Origin: Phycisphaerales bacterium UBA2266
GTDB lineage: Bacteria > Planctomycetota > Phycisphaerae > Sedimentisphaerales > Anaerobacaceae
Reading direction: 5' to 3'
DNA: 7,887 nucleotides
Assembly: GCA_002347125.1 (NCBI GenBank)
Contig: DDXG01000308.1
Span: forward strand, 8,041 to 15,927
Within the stretch, counting starts at the first letter, position 1; each line of letters opens with the position of its first letter. The translations under genes and the position numbers were made by a program. Under the pieces are notes generated by a model. It did not search any database and had not been told where the DNA came from. It saw only the letters and a program-made list of their open reading frames with translations. This document shows, piece after piece, positions 1-5,384 of this stretch.

Positions 1-102
1 TTTCTAAAGCGCAGGCGTTCGTAGCAGCCGCTGTCAGCAAGATTATGGATGCGACGACGGCCGGGTCGCATCACTGCGCGGGCGACGGCAGTCCGTCGAG
101 AG

Positions 103-294
103 TCACTGTCTGAAGGGGGTCAGCAGTTCCGCGTTGTCCACCCACATGACGAAGAATGGCTGGTCGGCATCGCGCTTCTTGAGGTAGATGAGAAACGGCC
201 TGTCGAGGCGGAACTCTCGCGGATGAGCTGCCGCTGTGAACCTGGCTTCGGACTTGAGGATCGCGCCCGACCGGTTCCGTCGACAGTCGATGAT
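103..294 (-). pseudogene. C-terminal remnant of an unidentified protein (weakly serpin-like tail)
   Basis: On the minus strand an open frame of 63 codons runs from just after an in-frame TAG (295-297) to a TGA at 103-105. It has no start codon with a ribosome binding site, so it reads as the end of a truncated gene. The peptide looks like real protein: residues such as EFRLDRPFLIYLKKR and FFVMWVDNAELL alternate hydrophobic and charged positions as in beta strands. The pattern F-x-x-D-x-P-F-L followed by a hydrophobic strand resembles the conserved C-terminal end of serpins (protease inhibitors), but the match is short and the usual final F-x-G-R-V strand is not clear. The broken 5' end lies almost exactly where the plus-strand PAD remnant begins, which suggests a rearrangement joint. 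The identity is uncertain; that this is a gene fragment is more likely than not. Confidence 0.4.
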
Positions 295-298
295 CTAT

Positions 299-571
299 AT
301 GGCACACCACATAAACTCGCTCATCGACGGTAATGGCAACATTGCGTTCACAGCAGATGCGCATGGACCTCAAGTGCTAACAGGTAACGAGCCGGACATA
401 CTGACAAACTACGTCAAGCAGTTGTTTACGAAGGCCGGACTGCAAACATCGGCTGACCTGCAGACCTTGAAGCCACCCGATTCAAGGTATTACCACAATT
501 TGGCCGGCGATATCCATTGGGGCACCAATACCGTTCGACAGCCCCCGACGTCCTTTGACTGGTGGGAATGA
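299..571 (+). pseudogene. Protein-arginine deiminase (PAD) family C-terminal fragment, catalytic Cys replaced by Trp
   Basis: The frame encodes about 90 residues ending at TGA 569-571 that match the extreme C-terminus of the PAD catalytic domain. Seen here are a Gly-Pro followed by an acidic/hydrophobic helix, then YYHNLAGDIHWGTNTVRQPP and a final FDWWE. Vertebrate PADs end in the equivalent Y-H-x-x-x-G-E-V-H-C-G-T-N-x-R-R-K-P and F-K-W-W-N. PADs convert peptidyl-arginine to citrulline through a Cys nucleophile that lies in the H-C-G-T-N motif. Here that codon is TGG (518-520), so the nucleophile is Trp. The rest of the roughly 600-residue enzyme, with the other active-site Asp and His residues, is absent. 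The open frame extends upstream to 236, but the PAD-like part begins only around 300-312. No ribosome binding site precedes an ATG. Best read as a dead gene remnant; the family call rests on motif recognition. Confidence 0.72.
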
Positions 572-617
572 CCTTGCGGGTCGATTCCGGGGCTTCTGCT
601 TCAGGCGAGCGAGGTTC

Positions 618-647
618 TTGACTCTGATGGCTGGTTTGGTGTATAAT
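618..647 (+). promoter_or_regulatory. Sigma70-type promoter of the PEP-CTERM gene
   Basis: TTGACT (618-623) and a perfect TATAAT (642-647) are separated by 18 bp, with a TG just upstream of the -10 box. Transcription would start near 654, giving a leader of about 35 nt before the start codon at 689. It is the best promoter match seen in the window and points directly at the gene that follows. Confidence 0.65.
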
Positions 648-688
648 ACTTGAATATTGACAGTCAGATATGGCTCAGGAGACTTCAG

Positions 689-1432
689 ATGAAAGAGGGA
701 CACGTAGTTCTCGGGATGGCAGCATTGGGGATTCTGATGGTTTCAGCGGGCGCCGTGCAAGCGGTCGTGGTGGAAATTGCTTTTGAGGCCGTCGTGACGC
801 ACGTGGACGCGGGCAATGGCGTGCTGGACGGTGTGGTCGGCATCGGCGACACCTTCGTGGGAACCTATTGTTACGACACCGCCACACCAGGATCTAAACC
901 AGCGCCACCTCCGTGGAATCCTGACTTGATGGTCTACGAGTACGACACATTTCCGTCTGGTGTGACTCTCACGGTCAGTGACTTCACGGCTATGACAAAC
1001 CCCACCAACGTTAGGTTCGATGTGGTGATTGGGAGCATCGCAGCCGTTCATATGGGTTATGATGTCTTTGGCTGGATGAGCCACGACAACATAGTAGCTG
1101 GGGTACACGGCATAACTGTCAGTGAGATATTCCTTTCCGCAGGCACGAATGTCATGTTCGGTGAACATGGCCCCGTCGATGGCGATACCACACTGCCTGT
1201 TGGTCCGCTGGATTTGGCGAAATGGGACTTCATAAGTGTGGTTGTGACAGGCACGTCTGTGGACGGACTTGACAACTGGCGCATCATATCTGACGTCACG
1301 TCGATGCAGTCTATACCCGAACCGGCAACAGTCTTTCTTGTAATCGCAGGCGCTCTTCTGGCGCATGGAAGACGCTCGCCGACCCAGCCGTCCACCGTGG
1401 CCTCCCCGAGTGTAAATGGTGCCCGGAGATAA
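689..1432 (+). CDS. PEP-CTERM sorting-domain exported protein
   Basis: This 247-residue protein begins at ATG 689, preceded by AGGAGA (677-682) at 6 nt; an upstream in-frame TTG at 650 lies inside the promoter region and is rejected. Residues 1-25 form a signal peptide (hydrophobic core VVLGMAALGILMVSA, likely cleavage after VQA). The middle (about 26-205) is a beta-rich, Gly/Val/Thr-rich domain of no recognised family. The C-terminus carries a PEP-CTERM signal: IPEPAT (209-214), a hydrophobic helix (about 215-225) and the basic HGRR (226-229). In this family the signal directs export and processing by an exosortase, often in exopolysaccharide-producing bacteria; no exosortase is in the window. 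Unusually, 18 further residues (230-247) follow the RR, where such proteins normally stop within a few residues. The 38-codon ORF downstream begins 19 bp after the stop and may share its transcript. Confidence 0.85.
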   Translation: MKEGHVVLGMAALGILMVSAGAVQAVVVEIAFEAVVTHVDAGNGVLDGVVGIGDTFVGTYCYDTATPGSKPAPPPWNPDLMVYEYDTFPSGVTLTVSDFTAMTNPTNVRFDVVIGSIAAVHMGYDVFGWMSHDNIVAGVHGITVSEIFLSAGTNVMFGEHGPVDGDTTLPVGPLDLAKWDFISVVVTGTSVDGLDNWRIISDVTSMQSIPEPATVFLVIAGALLAHGRRSPTQPSTVASPSVNGARR

Positions 1433-1451
1433 GACATAAGGAGTGTGAGGT

Positions 1452-1568
1452 ATGTGTCTCAAGCAGCAGGCGTATCGGATGACCGTTCTCATTGTTGTCT
1501 CGTCGAGCATCTGTTTCGCGGGGGATATTGCAGCGGACTTCGCCACCGCGTTGAGTTCCACGGCGTGA
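1452..1568 (+). CDS. Short signal-peptide-like ORF, probably the truncated start of an exported protein
   Basis: ATG 1452 lies 8 nt downstream of AAGGAG (1438-1443) and 19 bp after the PEP-CTERM stop, so it could be the second gene of that transcript. The 38 codons give a signal-peptide-like start: a basic N-region (Lys4, Arg9), a hydrophobic core TVLIVVSSSICF (11-22) and a plausible signal peptidase site after FA (22-23), followed by GDIAADFATALSSTA and a TGA at 1566-1568. A mature part of only about 15 residues is too short for a typical exported protein. The frame ends about 30 bp from the 3' end of the convergent sulfatase gene. I read it as an N-terminal fragment left by a deletion or insertion. 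A genuine small secreted peptide is the alternative. Confidence 0.45.
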   Translation: MCLKQQAYRMTVLIVVSSSICFAGDIAADFATALSSTA

Positions 1569-1599
1569 GCGACTGGTTGTGCAGAAGAGGCGTTGATGT

Positions 1600-3120
1600 C
1601 TATCGGTTCTTTCTCTGGTCGAGGCGTTCTCCGGTTGGGGGCAGGACGGGGATGGTGAGGGGGCCGCGGGATTGGAGTTCCGCGAAGAGCTGCGTCTTGA
1701 GGGCCTCGATCTGGTCTTTGTAGGCCGGGATGGTGATGAGGTTGTGGCGCTCGTGGGGGTCGGTCCGGAGGTCGTAGAAGCCATCGTGGTCCCAGATACC
1801 GTGGTAGTAGATGTACTTGTAGCGGTCGGTGCGGATGGCGAACGTGGTGGGCGTCGCGGGGAAGTTCCACTCCCAGTAGTATTCGTAGAGGACGTGGTCT
1901 CGCCACGGTGTCTTACGGCCCAGCAGTAGAGGCAGGAAGGATCGGCCGTCAAACGCGGCCTTGGCGGGCGGCTGGATGCCCGCGGCGTCGAGGATGGTGG
2001 GCGCAAGGTCGATGTTCTGGACCATCGGCTCGATGGTCGTGCCGGGTTGAATCATGCCGGGGGCACAGGCCAGCATGGGGATGCGGATCGATTCTTCGAA
2101 GGCATCCCGCTTGTCGTAGAAACCGTGCTCGCCGAGGGCGAAGCCGTTATCGCCCATGTAGATGACCAGCGTGGACTTGCTCAGGTCGGTCCGGTCGAGG
2201 TGGTCGAGGATGCGGCCGATGTTCTCATCGAGGCCGTGGACCGTCTCGCAGAACCGGCGGTATAAGTCGTCGAAATCCGGCACCGGGTCATTGTCGTAAG
2301 GCCCGGTCTCCATGTGATCGACACCGTGGATGCTGTAGCGACGCTCGCGGACCCAGTGGGGCTGGGTCTGGTAGTTGCCTTCGGTGTTGGCCATCGTCTC
2401 GGGGCGGGGGACGGGGAACTTATCGTAGCGGCCGCGGTGCCTGGGGGCCGGTTCGAAGGGGTAGTGAACCGCCTTGAAGGACAGATACAGGAAGAAGGGG
2501 CTGCTATCCGCCGCCGTCTTGAGCCAGTCAAGGGCCTGATCGGTGAGGATATCCGTGTTATAGCCCGTGAATGTCTTGCGCGTGCCGTTGATATTGAGGG
2601 TCGGATCGAAGTACTCGCCCTGGCCCTTGAAGGCGGCCCAGTGGTCGAAGCCGGGGCGAGGGTCGTCGCTGTCGTGGCCCATGTGCCACTTGCCGATGAA
2701 GGCGGTGCGATAGCCGGCCTGTTGGAGGTATTGCGGGAAGAAGACCGTGCCGGGCGGCTCCGGCCGCTGGTTGTCAACGATGCCGTGGTTGTGCATGTAT
2801 CGGCCGGTCAGGATGGAGGCCCGGCTGGGCGAGCAGAGGCTGGTGCCGACGAAGGCATTGGCCAGGTGCGCCCCCTGCCGTGCCATGCGGTCGAGGCTGG
2901 GGGTTTCAAGGAATTCCGGCGCGCCGGGCATGAAGCCCATGAAGTCGTAGCGATGGTCGTCGCTGAGGATCAGGATGATGTTGCGCTTACCCCCGGCCGA
3001 CCCGACCAGCCGCCTTCCCATACCACCCATTGCAAACACCGCCGCCCCGCCACCGACAAGCTGGAGAAACTCCCGCCGTTTGAACCGCCCTGCTGCTTCG
3101 TCCATTGCCCCGTGCTTCAT
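1600..3120 (-). CDS. Tat-exported formylglycine-dependent sulfatase (arylsulfatase family S1)
   Basis: This 506-residue enzyme hydrolyses sulfate esters, probably on a carbohydrate. The start ATG (3120-3118) has AGGAGA 8 nt upstream; the frame stays open to 3276 but lacks better starts. Residues 12-38 are a twin-arginine signal (RFKRREFLQ, then a Gly/Ala-rich hydrophobic stretch). Sulfatase motifs follow in order: metal-binding DD at 54-55; C-S-P-S-R with Cys96 as the formylglycine precursor, continuing to SILTG (102-106); GKWHMG (143-148); AVH with His219; and GDNG with Asp324/Asn325, then Lys337. The tail has FYDLRTDPHERHNL (448-461), typical of the family's C-terminal subdomain. The TLNING...TDILTDQALDWL segment recalls N-acetylglucosamine-6-sulfatases, but the substrate cannot be fixed from sequence. 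Length is normal and all key residues are present. Activity needs a formylglycine-generating enzyme, not seen here. The gene is convergent with the PEP-CTERM gene. Confidence 0.93.
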   Translation of the reverse strand: MKHGAMDEAAGRFKRREFLQLVGGGAAVFAMGGMGRRLVGSAGGKRNIILILSDDHRYDFMGFMPGAPEFLETPSLDRMARQGAHLANAFVGTSLCSPSRASILTGRYMHNHGIVDNQRPEPPGTVFFPQYLQQAGYRTAFIGKWHMGHDSDDPRPGFDHWAAFKGQGEYFDPTLNINGTRKTFTGYNTDILTDQALDWLKTAADSSPFFLYLSFKAVHYPFEPAPRHRGRYDKFPVPRPETMANTEGNYQTQPHWVRERRYSIHGVDHMETGPYDNDPVPDFDDLYRRFCETVHGLDENIGRILDHLDRTDLSKSTLVIYMGDNGFALGEHGFYDKRDAFEESIRIPMLACAPGMIQPGTTIEPMVQNIDLAPTILDAAGIQPPAKAAFDGRSFLPLLLGRKTPWRDHVLYEYYWEWNFPATPTTFAIRTDRYKYIYYHGIWDHDGFYDLRTDPHERHNLITIPAYKDQIEALKTQLFAELQSRGPLTIPVLPPTGERLDQRKNR

Positions 3121-3128
3121 ATCCGTAG

Positions 3129-3134
3129 TCTCCT
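3129..3134 (-). promoter_or_regulatory. Ribosome binding site fixing the sulfatase start
   Basis: Read on the minus strand the bases are AGGAGA, 8 nt before ATG 3120-3118. This decides the start among several in-frame candidates, including an ATG only five codons downstream and the open frame extending up to 3276. It also places the twin-arginine motif at residues 15-16, the expected position. Confidence 0.7.
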
Positions 3135-3184
3135 GCCGGCCCTTCCAATCATGGCCGAGCCTTTCAATCATCCTTGCGGGGTCT

Positions 3185-3214
3185 ATCGTATCGCCCGAAC
3201 CAGCAACCCGGCAA
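3185..3214 (-). promoter_or_regulatory. Possible sigma70-type promoter of the sulfatase gene
   Basis: On the minus strand TTGCCG (3214-3209) and TACGAT (3190-3185) are 18 bp apart, about 65 bp upstream of the sulfatase start. Both boxes deviate from consensus, so this is a weak call based on position and spacing. Confidence 0.3.
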
Positions 3215-3225
3215 GGGTTTTTGTG

Positions 3226-3298
3226 GAGACATGAGACCATAGACCTTAAGACCCAAGACCAAAGACCGAAGACCAAAGACTCACGACTCAGGACTCAA
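3226..3298. repeat. Degenerate 7-bp tandem repeat (AAGACC / CAGGACT type)
   Basis: About ten units of 7 bp (two of them 8 bp) follow one another: ATGAGACC, ATAGACC, TTAAGACC, CAAGACC, AAAGACC, GAAGACC, AAAGACT, CACGACT, CAGGACT. The core GACC or GACT recurs at the same phase, with a gradual shift from AGACC to GACTC units. It lies upstream of the sulfatase and directly before the 21-bp array. No protein-coding role is evident. Confidence 0.8.
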
Positions 3299-3337
3299 AA
3301 CCCGTCACGCCTCCGCAGCGAGGCATTTCACGCCCGC

Positions 3338-3484
3338 AACGCCTTGTTGTAAGTCCACAACGCCTCAATGTAAGGCTGCATCGCCTCATTTCAGGCTTGC
3401 ATGCCCACGTTGCAGACTTGAAACGCCCCGTCTGATGCTTGAAATACCTCGTTGCAAATGTGAAATGGCGTGTTTCCAAGTGTT
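3338..3484. repeat. Degenerate 21-bp tandem repeat array, seven copies
   Basis: Seven contiguous 21-bp units begin at 3338, 3359, 3380, 3401, 3422, 3443 and 3464. Most start AAcGCCt and carry a central TTG or TTT, with an A/C-G-C/T-TTGA-like end; the last copy is the most diverged. A related but out-of-register stretch precedes it (about 3305-3337). Because 21 is divisible by three, the minus strand reads as heptapeptide repeats (for example FATRYFK, HQTGRFK, SATWACK). However, that frame has only a TTG start and no ribosome binding site, so I treat this as non-coding repeat DNA. There is no non-repetitive spacer, so it is not a CRISPR array. Confidence 0.8.
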
Positions 3485-3592
3485 CCCACGCCCATCCATG
3501 CCCGTTTTAACGCCAAAAACGCGGAAAGCAGCAGAATCTGTGAAAATACCGTATTGGCCACGATATTGTCGGGCCGCCAAGAGGAGTGTACA

Positions 3593-4306
3593 ATGACTAC
3601 TGTCGCGCTGAGGGACAACCGTGTCGCGTCATATTCGCAGACCGTACCATCTCGGCGGACGATAGATGACGAAAAGCGGCGTAATCATCTGAACAGCGGA
3701 TATTCTGGTCTGGACTTCCGCCTGATGCTGCCCACATCCAGGACGTGGGCAAAGAAAGAGAGAATAGCGATGGTTTCAGCGGTAATAGGTCTCGTTGGTG
3801 GGTTCATAGGTGCTACAAGCGGCGCGCTTGCTCTCTGGGACCGCTGGCGACACCGACGCCCGCAACTGCGTCTGAGTATTCCCTCTGCATTCAGGGTGCA
3901 GAACGGCAATCTTACGACCTTGTGTACTCTACTGCGCATCTCAAACAACAGGCGGGTTGCTGCCCCCTTGTACGTTGAGACCATGAAGCCATATGTCAGA
4001 TCGAATCGCAAATGGCATGAAGTCAAGATTAACATGATGTCTGTGGCTGGTAAACCTGGGGCTCGCCCCCCGGGGATGGATGACACGCAGGCCTGGTTGA
4101 GTGGAATTGAGGAAGTCAGTGGCCTTAAACGATTCACCGACAACATCGTAGAATTTGACCGTCCCTTGACCGGGTATCTCGCCCTCGTGTCGCCTGATGT
4201 CTCGTTGCTGGAATCTGCTGACGCTGTGAAGTTCCTTATTGAGGATTGTCACGGCAAGACGCTTACTCTGCAGGCGAATCTCCCAAGAGGAGAGAGAGTT
4301 CATTAG
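3593..4306 (+). CDS. Membrane-anchored protein of unknown function
   Basis: From ATG 3593, with AGGAG at 3582-3586 six nt upstream, the frame gives 237 residues. Residues 61-82 form one transmembrane helix rich in small residues (VIGLVGGFIGATSGALALW), followed by a strongly basic WDRWRHRRPQLR that should face the cytoplasm. The remaining 145 residues are soluble and look beta-rich, with a strand pattern around LRISNNRRVAAPLYVETMKPYV (about 117-138) and no recognised catalytic motif. An alternative start is ATG 3770 (Met60), which puts the helix at the very N-terminus and gives 178 residues. Many small membrane-anchored proteins look like that, and the 59 residues before it show no recognisable domain. 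The 3593 start is preferred only for its ribosome binding site. It precedes the HEPN-type gene on the same strand, with a 321-bp gap. No function is assigned. Confidence 0.7.
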   Translation: MTTVALRDNRVASYSQTVPSRRTIDDEKRRNHLNSGYSGLDFRLMLPTSRTWAKKERIAMVSAVIGLVGGFIGATSGALALWDRWRHRRPQLRLSIPSAFRVQNGNLTTLCTLLRISNNRRVAAPLYVETMKPYVRSNRKWHEVKINMMSVAGKPGARPPGMDDTQAWLSGIEEVSGLKRFTDNIVEFDRPLTGYLALVSPDVSLLESADAVKFLIEDCHGKTLTLQANLPRGERVH

Positions 4307-4627
4307 CATGCGGAACTGATCAATTCAAGAAATTGGTTCAACTGCAAAGAAGTTGACGTATCGAGACGTGATTCAGTATGGATTTATCGCCTTGCGGCAC
4401 CAGCATAGACCTGAAAAGAGCCACGATCAAAGAATGCCGCCCGTGCTTTATGCCACTATCAGAACGATCAGATCGCTTCCTCCCGGCACGGCGGGATTGT
4501 CTTATCCTCCCGCCCGTTCATGCTGGTGCCTTAAAGCGTTAAATCCAAAAGAGTCAAGGGTAATGCCCTCAATTAGATGACCGACCTTGCGCAGTTGAAT
4601 CAACGCAGAATTGGAAAGGGAAACGAT
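4307..4627 (+). other. Gene-free gap with nested inverted repeats
   Basis: No convincing gene lies here. An exact 11-bp inverted repeat (GGCACCAGCAT at 4396-4406 and its complement at 4520-4530) encloses a second hairpin with a perfect 7-bp stem (GGCGGGA 4490-4496, TCCCGCC 4508-4514, 11-nt loop). TCCTCCCG also occurs twice in direct orientation (4478-4485 and 4506-4513). A weak promoter-like pair, TTGACG (4353-4358) and TATGGA (4377-4382) at 18 bp, would place both structures in the leader of the HEPN-type gene. A structured leader, a small RNA or a transposon scar are all possible; none is proven. Confidence 0.4.
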
Positions 4628-5182
4628 ATGGAAGATCGGCGGATGCAGGTTCCGACTATGTGTTGGGTTAACGTGGCGATCATTGATAGGCTCCGGTACA
4701 CGGATGCTTTCAAGAAGTGTTGCCGTGATGTGTCACGGAATGCTGGCTTCGTACCTCCGACTCCTGAGACCGAATGGCCTTTCATGAACCTGTCTTGGGG
4801 GGCGTACATGATGTACTGCCTTCTTGTGGTTCCGAAGGAACTGTACGAACTTCCCAATAACGATTCCTTTTTCAAGGGACTTCTTGACCAGCAGGCCATG
4901 CGGTCGTTCACTGTCAACAAGGAGAGGTTTAAATTCGAGATAGACCCTTCCTACCATCTGAGCTGCTTGCGCAATGCTGTTTCACATGTTCATTTTCGGA
5001 TTGACCAGCAGGGGAAACTCACCTTCTGGGACCATCCGCCACGAAAGCCTGACAAACGACGTTGGGAGGTAGAGATAGAGCATAACGACCTGATCAAGTT
5101 CCTCCATATCATGGCGGATGCCGCCCATCGTTATTATGTCGATATTAAAGAAGGTCGCCGAAAACCACCGACGCCAACCTAA
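4628..5182 (+). CDS. HEPN-domain-like protein, candidate RNase
   Basis: ATG 4628 is preferred over an in-frame ATG at 4577, because GGAAAGGG (4613-4620) lies 7 nt before it while 4577 has no ribosome binding site. The product has 184 residues and no signal peptide, so it should be cytoplasmic. Residues 113-120 read CLRNAVSH, which contains R-N-x-x-x-H (Arg115, His120), the signature of HEPN domains. It is followed by a beta-like segment (HFRIDQQGKLTFWD, 122-135) and a C-terminal helix (NDLIKFLHIMADAAHRYY). Many HEPN proteins with this motif are metal-independent RNases acting as toxins or phage-defence effectors; others only bind RNA or nucleotides. The N-terminal half is mostly helical and includes an aromatic/Met-rich LSWGAYMMYCLLVV (55-68). 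Codon use looks more AT-tolerant than in the sulfatase or lyase genes, suggesting transfer. The family call rests on one motif plus its surroundings. Confidence 0.65.
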   Translation: MEDRRMQVPTMCWVNVAIIDRLRYTDAFKKCCRDVSRNAGFVPPTPETEWPFMNLSWGAYMMYCLLVVPKELYELPNNDSFFKGLLDQQAMRSFTVNKERFKFEIDPSYHLSCLRNAVSHVHFRIDQQGKLTFWDHPPRKPDKRRWEVEIEHNDLIKFLHIMADAAHRYYVDIKEGRRKPPTPT

Positions 5183-5373
5183 CAGAAGTCGTCGTTGGTG
5201 ATTTGCGATTGGGCTGTTCCTGCCTATGTAACGAGAGCTTATCCGTTCATTGCGCGGAGGACGGGCAGTGTGGTGGACCTATTGTCATTGGTGGTTGATT
5301 CTGATACAGTCCATATCAATGGAGGGACTCGTCATTGAGGGGGAGGCTCGGTTGGTGGTTTTGAGTTTGGTAT

Positions 5374-5379
5374 AAGGAG
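5374..5379 (+). promoter_or_regulatory. Ribosome binding site of the lyase-like gene
   Basis: AAGGAG lies 5 nt upstream of ATG 5385 and sets the start so that a standard signal peptide occupies residues 1-23. No convincing promoter boxes were found in the 200 bp between the HEPN-type gene and this site. Confidence 0.7.
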
Positions 5380-5384
5380 CCGGT

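Noticed and set aside
49..333. 94-codon plus-strand frame at the window start
   Set aside because: It runs antisense to the minus-strand remnant and into the PAD frame, has no ribosome binding site, and its peptide has no protein-like pattern.
743..1906. 387-codon minus-strand frame over the PEP-CTERM gene and sulfatase end
   Set aside because: It spans two convincing genes in other frames, has a Pro/Arg/His-rich composition and no ribosome binding site or recognisable domain.
3205..3222. Possible terminator hairpin AACCC-GGCAA-GGGTT with T-run on the plus strand
   Set aside because: The stem has only 5 bp with two A-T pairs, and no plus-strand gene ends here. The bases overlap the proposed minus-strand promoter.
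2314..3234. 306-codon plus-strand frame antisense to the sulfatase
   Set aside because: Every sulfatase motif lies on the other strand; this frame is Gly/Val/Ala-rich and explained by codon bias.
3288..3479. 63-codon minus-strand frame made of heptapeptide repeats
   Set aside because: It starts with TTG, lacks a ribosome binding site and follows directly from the 21-bp repeat period. It is kept as a repeat, not as a gene.
3338..3484. Possible CRISPR array
   Set aside because: The 21-bp units are contiguous and degenerate with no unique spacers, and no cas gene is near.
737..3783. Shared 14-base string GATGGTTTCAGCGG near 737 and near 3768
   Set aside because: Flanks do not match and both fall in coding sequence around Met-Val-Ser-Ala; chance or similar signal-like codons explain it.
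4353..4580. 75-codon plus-strand frame between the membrane protein and HEPN-type genes
   Set aside because: It has a TTG start and no ribosome binding site, and the peptide shows no recognisable fold. It covers the inverted repeats, so the DNA is better described by those.
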